Source of the DNA: JBGSMX01 sp963790405
GTDB lineage: Bacteria; Actinomycetota; Coriobacteriia; Anaerosomatales; JAGXFU01
Direction of reading: 5' to 3'
DNA length: 64,000 nt
Assembly: GCA_963790405.1 (NCBI GenBank)
Contig: CAWBOJ010000003.1
Location: 310,001 to 374,000, forward strand
In this document: positions 18,671-27,403 of the stretch, in pieces
How the letters are laid out: each line of letters starts with the position of its first letter
Position numbering within the stretch: the first letter of the stretch is position 1
Notes under the pieces: model-generated
Told to the model about the DNA's origin: nothing
Databases searched by the model: none
What the model saw: only the letters and a program-made list of their open reading frames with translations
Position numbers and translations under genes: made by a program

Positions 18671-19395
18671 CGGCGCGCCACCTCCGCAAAGACCTCTTCG
18701 AGGTTGTCCGAGGAGTAGCGCTCCTTGAGCTGGGCAGGGGTTCCGTCCGCGACGATCTCACCTTTGTCGATGAGCGCGACCCGATCCGAGAGGTACTCGA
18801 TTTCAAGCATGTTGTGACTCGAAAGCAGCACTGCTGTGCCCTCGGCGGCCTGTCGCTTGACGGTGTCGCGCACCTCGAGTGCGTTGAGCACGTCCAGGCC
18901 GGATGTGGGTTCATCGAGGATCGCGAGGCGTGGTTGCGTCATGAGCGTGCGCGCCAGCAGGAGTTTGCGCGTCATGCCCTTCGAGTACGACCCCAGTTTA
19001 TCGCCGAGACGATCACCCAGGTTCGTGACCGACCGACCGCGTTCGAGGGCCGCTTCGCGATCAGCTGCATCTGCATAGAACAGCTCGGCCACGAAGCGCA
19101 GATAGGCCTCTCCGTTCATGTTCTTGTAGGCTCCCGCCTCTTCGGGCAGGTACGAGATGATCTCGCGGACGCGTTCGGGCTCGCGTTCGACATCGATGCC
19201 CGCCACACTTGCTGTCCCGCCGCTCGAACGCAGTATTGTTGCAACGATCCGGAGGGTCGTGGTCTTTCCCGCTCCGTTCGGACCGATGAGCGCAAATACC
19301 TCTCCGGCGTGTACGTCGAAGTCGATGCCGCGGACTGCTTGCAACTCGCCATAGGACTTCGTCAGCCCGCGAACACTCAGAACTGGATCCGGCAT
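18667..19395 (-). CDS. ABC transporter ATP-binding protein, NatA-like
   Basis: 242 residues from ATG 19395 (GGGGGGAG upstream; a longer in-frame extension to 19506 is rejected). Walker A GPNGAGKTTT, Q-loop LPEEAG, signature YSKGMTRKLLLA, Walker B RLAILDEPTSGLD and the H-loop LLSSHNMLE are intact. It is the nucleotide-binding partner of the downstream NatB-like permease (4-bp overlap). The YSKGM signature is typical of NatA/CcmA-like ATPases. Confidence 0.92.
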   Translation of the reverse strand: MPDPVLSVRGLTKSYGELQAVRGIDFDVHAGEVFALIGPNGAGKTTTLRIVATILRSSGGTASVAGIDVEREPERVREIISYLPEEAGAYKNMNGEAYLRFVAELFYADAADREAALERGRSVTNLGDRLGDKLGSYSKGMTRKLLLARTLMTQPRLAILDEPTSGLDVLNALEVRDTVKRQAAEGTAVLLSSHNMLEIEYLSDRVALIDKGEIVADGTPAQLKERYSSDNLEEVFAEVARR

Positions 19396-19531
19396 CGCTC
19401 CCCCCTCTCTCGCGACATGAATACGCCACAAAATAGGATAGCGCAGTGCACACGCACGGACCTCGCGGATCGTCGTACGTGCGGGGCGATGCTTCTGGGG
19501 TATCAACTACCCAGGCCGGAAGGGGACGAAC

Positions 19532-19747
19532 TTGGACGCGTATACGCCCGTCAAGAACAAGTGCACGTGGTGGCGTGAGGTCCCGAATGACGAGGACGCT
19601 CATTCCGTCACGATCAAAGACCCCCTGAAGCGTGTGAACTGCACGTGCTTCGTTGAGGGTCACTACTGGACGTACACACGCGAGGAGGTGCCCCCGGACT
19701 GTCCCAACTTTCGGCAGTGCCGGTACTACATCAAACACACAGGTTAG
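19532..19747 (+). CDS. small Cys-rich protein, orphan
   Basis: 71 residues from TTG 19532 with AAGGGGAC upstream. Cys residues occur in CTWW (11), NCTCF (about 37 and 39), PDCPNFRQC (57 and 63); the region VNCTCFVEGHYWTYTREEVP is aromatic. The spacing C-x-C ... C-x5-C could bind zinc or an iron-sulfur centre. No family is recognised. Expression start at TTG is a moderate guess. It sits in its own gap between the divergent NatA gene and a PQ-loop protein. Confidence 0.55.
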   Translation: MDAYTPVKNKCTWWREVPNDEDAHSVTIKDPLKRVNCTCFVEGHYWTYTREEVPPDCPNFRQCRYYIKHTG

Positions 19748-19906
19748 CTGGGGAAATAGCACCTCGAACGGCGGATTGAGCACGCCTCACAGCTTCTCCA
19801 GTCCGTACCAGGTAACGGCTCGGTGGCGTTGCCTTCCCTTTGTCCTCGCGGGGGATGATACTTCGCGCTCGTTGCACTCATACACGAGCGAGAAACATGT
19901 GAAGAA

Positions 19907-20353
19907 ATGACACGCGAGAACATGCAGCCGCATATCGAAAAGGCCGTCTACGGCTTCGGCATAGTCAATCCCCTGATGGCCTTGCCTCAGCTCTACCAGA
20001 TATGGGTGCTTCAGCATGTCAGTGGCCTGAGCCTGATCACCGTTGCGGCTGCGCTCGTGATGTCGTTGCTGTGGACTACCTACGGTGTCGTGGGTCGTCA
20101 GACCGTGTTGTGGGTGACGAGTTCCATGTGGATCGCGATGAACGGGCTGACGCTCGTTGGGAGTTGCATTGTTTCGCTAGTCTCGACCGTTGCCTCGCGC
20201 TGCTGCATACTGAGGACGTTGATGAGACGGAAGAGAAGAACGTATGCCTTTTGCCGAGCTGGGGCTCGGGCCCGAGATCATGGCGGGCGTCGAAGAACTC
20301 GACTGGAACCAACCGACCCCGATACAAGAACAAGCTATTCCGTACGCGCTTGA
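19907..20353 (+). CDS. PQ-loop/SemiSWEET-like membrane protein, probable C-terminal frameshift
   Basis: The first 90 codons encode three TM helices with a PQ motif in helix 1 (VNPLMALPQLYQIWVLQHVS), the SemiSWEET half-transporter layout (usual size 85-100 residues). Read literally the frame goes on to 20353, 110 bp into the helicase gene, with an Arg-rich unfolded tail. If one G of the GGG at 20159-20161 is removed the protein ends LVGVALFR at a TAG (20178-20180), matching family size. So the tail is probably an artefact. SemiSWEETs are sugar facilitators; other PQ-loop proteins carry amino acids, so the substrate is open. Confidence 0.6.
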   Translation: MTRENMQPHIEKAVYGFGIVNPLMALPQLYQIWVLQHVSGLSLITVAAALVMSLLWTTYGVVGRQTVLWVTSSMWIAMNGLTLVGSCIVSLVSTVASRCCILRTLMRRKRRTYAFCRAGARARDHGGRRRTRLEPTDPDTRTSYSVRA

Positions 20354-21470
20354 AGGGCGAGACGTCCTCGCGTGTGCGCAAACCGGCACAGGCAAGACCG
20401 GAGCCTTTGTGCTACCGGTACTTCAACGGATTCCACACACGGGCCACATCCGTGCGCTCATCGTCACGCCCACGCGTGAGCTCGCGAACCAGATCGACAC
20501 GATGGCACGCGGTGTTGCGCGCCACACCCATCACGCCGTCACGGCTGTGTACGGGGGCATGAAGTACGGCACCCAGATCAAGCGACTCACCCACGGCGTC
20601 GATGTTCTTGTCGCTACTCCCGGTCGCCTGCTCGACTTACACGGCAAGGGAGTCGTCGACCTGTCGGCCGTCGAGATTCTCGTGCTCGATGAGGCCGACC
20701 GCATGCTCGACATGGGTTTCTGGCCCGACGTGCGCAAGATCTTGCGTTTGCTGCCCGTCAAGCGCCAGAACATGTTGTTCTCGGCCACACTTTCCGGTGA
20801 TGTGAACCGGTTGATCGGCGACACGCTGACCGACCCGGTGACGATACAGATATCGCTCAACTCCTCGACGGTTGAGGGAGTGGCGCAGCAACTCTATCCG
20901 GTGAACGCCTCGCAGAAGACCGAGATGCTTGTCGCGCTGCTCAAGCAGACCGACGAGTACCGCGCCATGATCTTCACGCGAACGAAGCGCCGTGCGGATC
21001 GGCTTACCGAAGCGCTCAACTCTAGCGGCGTCGAGGCCGCAGTCATCCACAGCGATCTGTCACAGCAGAAAAGGACGGAGACGCTCGATGCATTCCGAAG
21101 CGGGAAGCACTCGCTTCTGGTATCCACCGACGTCACCGCGCGGGGCATCGACATCGAGGGCGTGACGCATGTCATCAACTACGATGTGCCCGAGACCCCC
21201 GATGACTACATCCATCGGATTGGACGGACCGCACGTGCCGGGGAGACCGGTATTGCGATCACGCTGATGGGCTACGAAGAGATGCCGTTCCTACGCGACA
21301 TCGAGCGCGTCACAGGGATGACGCTGGAGAACCACGATGTCGATGGTTTCGAATATCAGGACCGAGTGGTGCCCGACGAAGATCGCTCGGCCAAGGATTT
21401 GAAGCCGCGCTCGCTCTACTCCGGTGGGGTCATGCAGCGCGGCGGACGCAAGCGCACCCGACGCTTCTAG
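20244..21470 (+). CDS. DEAD-box ATP-dependent RNA helicase, RhlE-like
   Basis: 408 residues with the full motif set: Q-motif WNQPTPIQEQAIP, Walker A AQTGTGKT, PTRELA (Ib region GG), DEAD in LVLDEADRMLDMGF, SAT (FSATLSGD), RGIDIEGV, HRIGRTARAG. The basic C-terminal tail (RGGRKRTRRF) is short, so the protein is a minimal RhlE-type helicase. Such enzymes remodel rRNA or mRNA; in cold-shock or ribosome assembly roles. Start ATG 20244 after AAGAGAAGAA. Confidence 0.93.
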   Translation: MPFAELGLGPEIMAGVEELDWNQPTPIQEQAIPYALEGRDVLACAQTGTGKTGAFVLPVLQRIPHTGHIRALIVTPTRELANQIDTMARGVARHTHHAVTAVYGGMKYGTQIKRLTHGVDVLVATPGRLLDLHGKGVVDLSAVEILVLDEADRMLDMGFWPDVRKILRLLPVKRQNMLFSATLSGDVNRLIGDTLTDPVTIQISLNSSTVEGVAQQLYPVNASQKTEMLVALLKQTDEYRAMIFTRTKRRADRLTEALNSSGVEAAVIHSDLSQQKRTETLDAFRSGKHSLLVSTDVTARGIDIEGVTHVINYDVPETPDDYIHRIGRTARAGETGIAITLMGYEEMPFLRDIERVTGMTLENHDVDGFEYQDRVVPDEDRSAKDLKPRSLYSGGVMQRGGRKRTRRF

Positions 21471-21486
21471 TACGGGCTGGCTGCGT

Positions 21487-22347
21487 ATGGCTCGATCGAA
21501 TCCCTTGCCCCACGCGATTCCACCTGCGCGCCTCAACGCATTTCGCCATGAGGTGCTCGACTTCTATCGCGAGCACGGGCGCATCGGCATGCCCTGGCGC
21601 GAGACCCGCGATCCCTACTGCATCTGGGTGTCCGAGGTGATGCTCCAGCAGACCCAGGTCGCCCGTGTGCTGCCCGCCTACGAGGCGTGGATAGAACGGT
21701 TCCCGACCGCCGACGCGCTCGCCGCCGCTTCAACATCCGACGTTTTGGAGGCATGGCAAGGTCTGGGCTACAACCGGAGGGCGATTGCACTCAAGCGCGC
21801 TGCCGAGACGATTTCGACCGAGTGTGGCGGGGTCGTGCCTGCCGAGGAAGACGCTTTGCGCGCGCTGCCCGGTATCGGTCCTGCTACAGCAGCCGGCATC
21901 CGCGTGTTCGCCTTCGATCAGCCAGCGCACTATCTGGAAACGAATGTCCGCGCCGCGTTGCTGCACGGACTGCTCGGCGATCGCGACGACGTGCCCGATC
22001 GCGATCTGGTTCCGCTTCTGGATGCGCTGCTGCCCGAACCGGATGACGAAGCAGACGTCCGCACCTGGTACTACGCGCTCATGGACTACGGGGCGCATCT
22101 CAAGCGCACACTACCGAACCCGTCGAGGCGAAGCCGTCACCACACGCGGCAGTCTTCCTTCGAAGGCTCGCACCGGCAGAAGCGATCGCGACTGCTGAGG
22201 GCAGTGATGTCAGAGCCCGGGCGTACGGTGGACGAAATCGCAGACGGGCTTGGCTACGACATCGTCATGGCGGAGAGTCTGGTCGCCGAACTCGAGGGCG
22301 AAGGCTTCCTCGTGAGTCGCGACATGCGTCTGTTCATTGCCGAGTAG
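21487..22347 (+). CDS. HhH-GPD base-excision DNA glycosylase, MutY-like without FeS cluster
   Basis: 286 residues. The MutY/EndoIII N-terminal region is clear: MPWRETRDPYCIWVSEVMLQ, QTQVARVLPAYEAWIERFPT, WQGLGYNRRA and the helix-hairpin-helix LPGIGPATAAGIRVFAFDQP. The usual DGNV catalytic-Asp segment reads HYLETNVRAALLH. After the glycosylase core the four-Cys FeS motif and the NUDIX-like domain of canonical MutY are absent; instead an Arg/His-rich linker and a winged-helix-like C-terminus (MSEPGRTVDEIADGLGYDIV) follow. It belongs to an ETN-type subgroup; lesion specificity cannot be stated. Confidence 0.8.
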   Translation: MARSNPLPHAIPPARLNAFRHEVLDFYREHGRIGMPWRETRDPYCIWVSEVMLQQTQVARVLPAYEAWIERFPTADALAAASTSDVLEAWQGLGYNRRAIALKRAAETISTECGGVVPAEEDALRALPGIGPATAAGIRVFAFDQPAHYLETNVRAALLHGLLGDRDDVPDRDLVPLLDALLPEPDDEADVRTWYYALMDYGAHLKRTLPNPSRRSRHHTRQSSFEGSHRQKRSRLLRAVMSEPGRTVDEIADGLGYDIVMAESLVAELEGEGFLVSRDMRLFIAE

Positions 22348-22362
22348 CCGTTAGCTGCTGGG

Positions 22363-23520
22363 TCAATCGCCGTCGGAATCGCGGGACTCCGCGATGTCGT
22401 CCATGACTTCGCCGTAGGCCAGGCCGGTGTCGCGGGCGATACGCGCTACGTCGTCGTGTTCGGGGCGTTCATCGCCTGCGCCGCGTTTGAACCGCACGGG
22501 GCCATGGGGGGTTTCGCGAAGGGCGTGCGAACGGTCGGCCTCGTAGCGTTCGGTTCGGCGCACGCGAACGCCGAGCGTGCCTGTCTCGAAGACGAGCGTT
22601 TCGGCAAGGCGGCCTTCGTCTTCGGCCGAACAGACGACCGTGAGTTCGAGGCCCGCGCGGCCTTTCTTCATCACGATCGGGGTCTGCCACACATCGAGCG
22701 CGCCGGCCTCGAGCAGTCGCTCGCACGCATGCGCGGCGTGTTCGGGAGATATGTGGTCGATCGAGGTCTCGAGTATGCAGACGGTGGCACGCGACAGCCC
22801 GGCAGGCTCAGCGATCGGCTCGCCTACGATCAGCGTGGCGATGTTGGGCAGGTCCGGTATCGTTCGGGCACCCGCTCCTCGGCCAGTGGCGACAGGCGTC
22901 ATGGCGGGCAGCGGTCCGAAGGATGCGGCGTGCGCGCGAACGAGTGCCGCTCCGGTAGGGGTCGTGAGTTCGACGGTGTCGCATCCAGCGTACGAGGGCA
23001 CGCCGCGCAGAAGCTGGGCGGTTGCGGGCGCCGGTACCGGCAGCGTGCCGTGAGATGTCTGCACGGTGCCGCCTCCGACGGCGAGCGGCGAACACACGAG
23101 CGCCTCGATGCCGAGAGCCTCGAGGCCGACCGCTACCCCAACCAGGTCCGCGACCGTGTCAGCTGCTCCGATTTCGTGGAAGTGCACGTCGGCGATGTCG
23201 ATGCCGTGAACGAGTGCCTCGGCATCGGCCAGAAGCCGGAAGGCGCGAAGCGCGCCGTCACGCGTTCGGGGAGCGAGCGAGGAATCGATGATGCGCGGTT
23301 CGATGTCCGCCCAGTCGCGCCACGTGTGGTCTTCGGATGTCACAGTGACCGCGGTCCCCGAGATGCCGCCGCGATCGACGCGCGTGGTCACGATGTGGAC
23401 CTCTAGACCAACAGCGGCGCAGGCTACCTCGATCTCGCGTACGGGCAGGCCGACTTCGATCAGTGCGCCGAGGAACTTGTCGCCCGAGATGCCGCTACTG
23501 CAGTCGAGGTAGGCGATCAT
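22363..23520 (-). CDS. larC: nickel-pincer cofactor biosynthesis protein LarC
   Basis: 385 residues starting MIAYLDCSSGISGDKFLGAL, the DUF111 N-terminal signature, with VHFHEIGAADTVADLVGV, PLAVGGGTVQTSHGTLPVPA and LTTPTGAALVRA in order. LarC is the CTP-dependent nickel insertase that completes the pincer cofactor of lactate racemase-like enzymes. The start overlaps the larB stop (ATGA), so they are co-transcribed. larE is not in the window, and neither is a LarA racemase. Confidence 0.93.
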   Translation of the reverse strand: MIAYLDCSSGISGDKFLGALIEVGLPVREIEVACAAVGLEVHIVTTRVDRGGISGTAVTVTSEDHTWRDWADIEPRIIDSSLAPRTRDGALRAFRLLADAEALVHGIDIADVHFHEIGAADTVADLVGVAVGLEALGIEALVCSPLAVGGGTVQTSHGTLPVPAPATAQLLRGVPSYAGCDTVELTTPTGAALVRAHAASFGPLPAMTPVATGRGAGARTIPDLPNIATLIVGEPIAEPAGLSRATVCILETSIDHISPEHAAHACERLLEAGALDVWQTPIVMKKGRAGLELTVVCSAEDEGRLAETLVFETGTLGVRVRRTERYEADRSHALRETPHGPVRFKRGAGDERPEHDDVARIARDTGLAYGEVMDDIAESRDSDGD

Positions 23521-24305
23521 GGCTGGGTTTCGTCCTGCATTTCGGAGGGCTCCTCGGCAGGTAGGAGGTTGATCTTCGAGGCGACGGCAGCGGCGCCGAA
23601 CCCGTTGTCGATGTTCACGACGCTCACGCCTGCGGCACACGAGTTGAGCATCGTGAGTAGCGGGGCCACCCCGCCGAAGCTTGCACCGTAGCCGATCGAC
23701 GTCGGGACGGCGATCACGGGCACGGATACCAGGCCTGCGACCAGCGAGGGAAGTGCTCCTTCCATGCCGGCGACGGCGATGATCACGCGAGCGGAGCGCA
23801 AGGTGTCTTGGTGTGCGAGCAAGCGGTGCACGCCGGCCACGCCCACGTCGAAAAGGCGCGTGACCCGGTTGCCCATGATCTCGGCGGTGATCGCGGCTTC
23901 CTCGGCTACAGGTGTGTCAGCCGTACCGCCGGTTGCCACGACGATGTGTCCGCTGCTGGGCCGCTTCTCCCTGCGGTCGACGACTATCACGCGCGCCTGC
24001 TCGAAGTAGCGCGCCTCGGCAGCGATCTGGGCTACAGCCTGGTAGTGTGCCCCGTCTGCACGCGTCGCGAGGAACACATCGGTCTCCGAGAGCAGTTCGC
24101 GTGCGGCGGAGCGTACCTGCGAAGGCGTCTTGCCCTGACAGAAGACGACTTCCGGAAACCCGCAGCGCACTGCACGGTGATGATCGATCTTGGCGTCGCC
24201 CAACTCCGCGTAGGGTAGGCGACTCAGCGCTTCCATGGCCGAGGATATGTCGGTCTGGCCGCCGGCCACGCGCTCGAGCAGCGTACGAAGCGATTCGATG
24301 TCCAC
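23517..24305 (-). CDS. larB: nickel-pincer cofactor biosynthesis protein LarB
   Basis: 262 residues. The C-terminal AIR-carboxylase-like domain carries VVATGGTADTPVAEEAA, DVGVAGVHRLLAHQD, AVAGMEGALPSLVAGL and PTSIGYGASFGGVAPLLTML, the LarB family pattern. LarB carboxylates the pyridinium ring of nicotinic acid adenine dinucleotide, the first step of the nickel-pincer nucleotide. N-terminal HHRAVRCGFPEVVFCQGKTP is the other conserved part. The first gene of the larBC operon, divergent from a diguanylate cyclase. Confidence 0.93.
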   Translation of the reverse strand: MDIESLRTLLERVAGGQTDISSAMEALSRLPYAELGDAKIDHHRAVRCGFPEVVFCQGKTPSQVRSAARELLSETDVFLATRADGAHYQAVAQIAAEARYFEQARVIVVDRREKRPSSGHIVVATGGTADTPVAEEAAITAEIMGNRVTRLFDVGVAGVHRLLAHQDTLRSARVIIAVAGMEGALPSLVAGLVSVPVIAVPTSIGYGASFGGVAPLLTMLNSCAAGVSVVNIDNGFGAAAVASKINLLPAEEPSEMQDETQP

Positions 24306-24366
24306 CGAGGACCGCCTTTCCGAAATCCGCAGCTGGTGCGGATCGTTCGACGCATGAAAGTCAGAA

Positions 24367-24382
24367 TGGCACTATAGTGCCA
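24367..24382. promoter_or_regulatory. 16-bp palindrome between larB and a diguanylate cyclase
   Basis: Perfect dyad TGGCACTATAGTGCCA in the 130-bp divergent gap. Its centre contains TATAGT on both strands, so it could be two overlapping -10 elements or an operator covering both promoters. No convincing -35 at 16-18 bp on either side. Confidence 0.4.
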
Positions 24383-24434
24383 CACGCACACGGGGTACGC
24401 TGTGTTCGGAAGATACTCAACGACCGGAGCGATC

Positions 24435-25976
24435 GTGGAAGAGCCGATGGCACTGCACACGGGGATCAACGAGCGTGCCTATCTGGCCACGCGCTTCTGC
24501 GCGTTGGTCGTTACGGCGGCGTTCGTGGCTGCCGCGCGTGTCTGGCTAGCCGATAGGGTCAGCATGACTCCGGCTGCGCTGGGTCTGTTCGTGTTCATCG
24601 TGTCCTCGGCGGGCTTTCTCGTCGCGCGCCATAAGTTGCGTCAACCTATGGAGTTCATTCTGCTGTGGGTCGCCCCGTTCGATCTTCTGGCGACCGGGTT
24701 GCTCGGCTATGCGTTTCACGGTTTCGAAGACCCCATGTATGCAACTCTGCTGCTCGTACCGGTCTTCTACGGTCTCGTTCTGAAGCGGCGCGATGCCCTG
24801 GCGCTTTCGCTGGCTGCCGCCCTGGTCTATCTGCTGCAACACCTGCCCTATCTCGGCGCAGCGGACCTGGTGCTCGTAGGCATGCATGTCATCAAGGCCT
24901 TGCTCATCGTCTACATCGGCGTGATCGTGTCGAGTGCGGCCACCCGGCAAGCGGAGCGAGAGAGCCAGATAGTCCAGTCTCGGCACGAGAAGGAACAGCT
25001 CAACGACCAGCTTCAGCGGCGTTTGGGCGAGCTGCAGGCGGTCTCTCAGATCACCGAGATCATCCATTCGTCGCTTGATTTCGATCGTGTGGGTCCGTTG
25101 GTTCTTGAGGTACTCACCAAGGTCATCAACGTTCCCGCGTGCTGTCTGTTCGTGATCGACAAGCGCAAGGCCGAGACGCTGTTCTCGGCGAGCGTTGGTT
25201 TGGGCTCCGAACCCCCACCGGCGCCCTCGGTTGCCGGAATCGGTGAGACTCTGGAGATTGCCGATTCGCACTTCACGTGTATGTCCGTTGTCGACCACCA
25301 CCAGATGATGGTCGTGTTCTGTGCGGATGCTCTGGTCACGGAGAGCATGTCGGACGAAGACCAGCTCGTGATGCAGGCCATTGCGAGTGAGCTGGTGGTC
25401 GCGGTCGAGAACTCCCAGCTCTACAAGCTGACGAAGCGGCTTGCCATCACAGACGAGCTCACCAGCCTGTTCAACTACCGCTATTTGCAGCAGCGCCTCG
25501 ATGAGGAGATCGAACGCGCCAAGAGGTACCATAAGGACCTTTCTCTCCTCATGCTCGACGTTGACGGGTTCAAGAACTTCAACGATCTTCACGGGCACAT
25601 AGCGGGAGACGTTGCCTTGAGCGACCTTGGTGGCGTTCTGAGGCGCTGCGTGCGCGAAGTCGATGTTGTGTGCCGGTATGGAGGAGAGGAATTCTCCGTC
25701 GCTTTGCCCGAGACGGATGCAGCGGGAGCCTTTGTCGTGGCCGAGAAGATCAGAGAGGCGATCGCCACGTTTCTCTTCGCCGATGCGGACGGCGAGCGGC
25801 ACGACCACCTGACAGTCAGTGTAGGATTGGCCACGTTCCCCAGTCACGCCGATGACAAAGAGGCACTCCTCAGGAAGGCTGACGATGCACTCTACCAGGC
25901 CAAGAATGGCGGCAAAGACCGGGTGAGATCCCCGGTCCTGCGTCCGAACCCGATTCCGGGGTCGCTACAAGGATAG
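24435..25976 (+). CDS. membrane GAF-GGDEF diguanylate cyclase
   Basis: About 513 residues from GTG 24435 (GGAG five bases upstream; ATG 24447 and GTG 24402 are alternatives). Six or so TM helices (to about residue 170), a coiled-coil stretch rich in Gln/Glu, a GAF-like sensor (LEVLTKVINVPACCLFVIDK onward, about 220-330), then a GGDEF domain with GGEEF active site and the inhibitory site REVD five residues before CRYGGEEF. Thus an active, product-inhibited c-di-GMP synthase. The signal is unknown. Directly upstream of pheA (15 bp) in the same orientation, which is not an obvious functional link. Confidence 0.92.
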   Translation: MEEPMALHTGINERAYLATRFCALVVTAAFVAAARVWLADRVSMTPAALGLFVFIVSSAGFLVARHKLRQPMEFILLWVAPFDLLATGLLGYAFHGFEDPMYATLLLVPVFYGLVLKRRDALALSLAAALVYLLQHLPYLGAADLVLVGMHVIKALLIVYIGVIVSSAATRQAERESQIVQSRHEKEQLNDQLQRRLGELQAVSQITEIIHSSLDFDRVGPLVLEVLTKVINVPACCLFVIDKRKAETLFSASVGLGSEPPPAPSVAGIGETLEIADSHFTCMSVVDHHQMMVVFCADALVTESMSDEDQLVMQAIASELVVAVENSQLYKLTKRLAITDELTSLFNYRYLQQRLDEEIERAKRYHKDLSLLMLDVDGFKNFNDLHGHIAGDVALSDLGGVLRRCVREVDVVCRYGGEEFSVALPETDAAGAFVVAEKIREAIATFLFADADGERHDHLTVSVGLATFPSHADDKEALLRKADDALYQAKNGGKDRVRSPVLRPNPIPGSLQG

Positions 25977-25990
25977 GGAAGGAAGCACGC

Positions 25991-26815
25991 ATGCAGCGCT
26001 ACGCGTTTTTCGGTCCGGCAGGGACGTTCACCGAAGAGGCTCTGCGGGGGCTGGATATTGGCGACATAGAGCACGTCGCATGTCCCACGATCGAAGAGGT
26101 CTTCTCGACGGTCGAGCGCGGTCGTGCTGACGCCGGTATCGTCCCGATTGAGAACTCGGTTGAAGGTAGCGTGAACGCCACGCTCGATTCTCTTGCGTTC
26201 GACTCATCGCTGGTGATTCATCGCGAGTGTGTGCTGGACATCCGCCATGCACTGATCGTCGCACCGGGTGTCGGCCTGCGTGACATCACATGCGTGACGA
26301 GCCATCCCCAAGCGACCGCACAGTGCCGCAAGTGGCTGGCGGTCAACTTGCCAAGCGTGCCGATCGAGGCGGCGAACTCGACTGCCGAGGCTGCGCAGCG
26401 CGCCGCGGGCGAGCCGGGCGTTGCGGCGGTAGGCACGCGCCTCGCCGCCGAGCTGTACGGAGGCGAGATCCTTGAGGAGTCGATTGAGGACTTCGCCGAT
26501 AACAAGACGCGCTTCGTCATCGTCGGTCGCAAACGCGCCGAGCGAACGGGCGACGACAAGACTTCCGTGGCACTGTTCATGCATGAGGACAGACCCGGTG
26601 CCTTGCTCATGATTCTGTCTGAGTTCGCCTACGGCGGAGTCAACCTAACGAAGATCCAGTCACGGCCCACCAAGCAGGTTCTCGGCGAGTATATGTTCTT
26701 CATCGATTTCGCCGGGCATGCCGAGGATCCGCAGGTGGCGCTCGCGCTCGCGTGCCTTCGCCTCAAACTGCGCGAAGTGAAGGTCTTGGGTAGCTATCCG
26801 CGCTTTCGCGGCTAG
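25991..26815 (+). CDS. pheA: prephenate dehydratase
   Basis: 274 residues. The PDT domain begins MQRYAFFGPAGTFTEEALRG and includes VPIENSVEGSVNATLD, SHPQATAQC and the catalytic TRF motif in DNKTRFVIVGR. A C-terminal ACT domain (RPGALLMILSEFAYGGVNLT, QSRPTK) gives phenylalanine feedback. It converts prephenate to phenylpyruvate in phenylalanine synthesis; there is no chorismate mutase domain. The SD GGAAGGAAG fits the ATG. Confidence 0.95.
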   Translation: MQRYAFFGPAGTFTEEALRGLDIGDIEHVACPTIEEVFSTVERGRADAGIVPIENSVEGSVNATLDSLAFDSSLVIHRECVLDIRHALIVAPGVGLRDITCVTSHPQATAQCRKWLAVNLPSVPIEAANSTAEAAQRAAGEPGVAAVGTRLAAELYGGEILEESIEDFADNKTRFVIVGRKRAERTGDDKTSVALFMHEDRPGALLMILSEFAYGGVNLTKIQSRPTKQVLGEYMFFIDFAGHAEDPQVALALACLRLKLREVKVLGSYPRFRG

Positions 26816-26894
26816 CTGCGAGCAGGTACCTCGATCGTACGTAGCGAAGCTAGGGCGTGCGAAGACTCCGACGAATCGGAAGGAATTCTCCTCT

Positions 26895-27389
26895 ATGGCA
26901 TCAGGTGAACGCGTTTTGGTGATGGGCATTGGCAACGTGCTCATGAGAGACGAGGGCGTTGGGTGTCGCGTGGTTGAGGATCTCGTTGCGCGCTACGAGT
27001 TTCCGGACAACGTCGAGATCACCGACTCGGGCACGATGGGGATGATGATCCTCACCTTGTTCAGGGACCGCGATTTCATCCTGGTGGTCGACGCCGTAGA
27101 CGGCACGGGCTACCCGGCAGGTACGGTCGTGCGCCTGTCTCCCGACGACATAGCACCCAACTCGGTCATGCACTCGCTGCACGACGTCAGGTTCATCGAT
27201 GTGCTCGAGGCAGCTGAGCTTATCGGTATTCGGCCGGAGGCGCACTGTGTCGGAGTGCAGATCGCCGACATGCAGCCCAAGGATCTGACGGTAGGGCTGA
27301 CCGACCCGGTTGAAGATGCTGTCGACACGGCGATCGATGCAATCATCACTGTTCTTGCCGAGCGCGGTATCGAGGCTATCGAGCGCTAG
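26895..27389 (+). CDS. hydrogenase maturation endopeptidase (M52 family)
   Basis: 164 residues starting MASGERVLVMGIGNVLMRDE with the GxGN and DEG motif of HyaD/HybD/HycI proteases. A second acidic site sits in VVDAVDGTGYPAGTVVRL and a conserved His region in SLHDVRFIDVLEAAE. It removes the C-terminal peptide of a [NiFe]-hydrogenase large subunit after nickel insertion. The hydrogenase genes are not in the window. Upstream gap of 79 bp from pheA, SD CGGAAGGA. Confidence 0.92.
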   Translation: MASGERVLVMGIGNVLMRDEGVGCRVVEDLVARYEFPDNVEITDSGTMGMMILTLFRDRDFILVVDAVDGTGYPAGTVVRLSPDDIAPNSVMHSLHDVRFIDVLEAAELIGIRPEAHCVGVQIADMQPKDLTVGLTDPVEDAVDTAIDAIITVLAERGIEAIER

Positions 27390-27403
27390 GCATTCGCGCT
27401 GCG

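Noticed and set aside
22456..23406. 316-codon plus-strand open frame opposite larC
   Set aside because: Shadow frame; LarC motifs are on the minus strand.
24546..25847. 433-codon minus-strand open frame opposite the GAF-GGDEF gene
   Set aside because: Shadow; the plus strand has an intact GGEEF cyclase.
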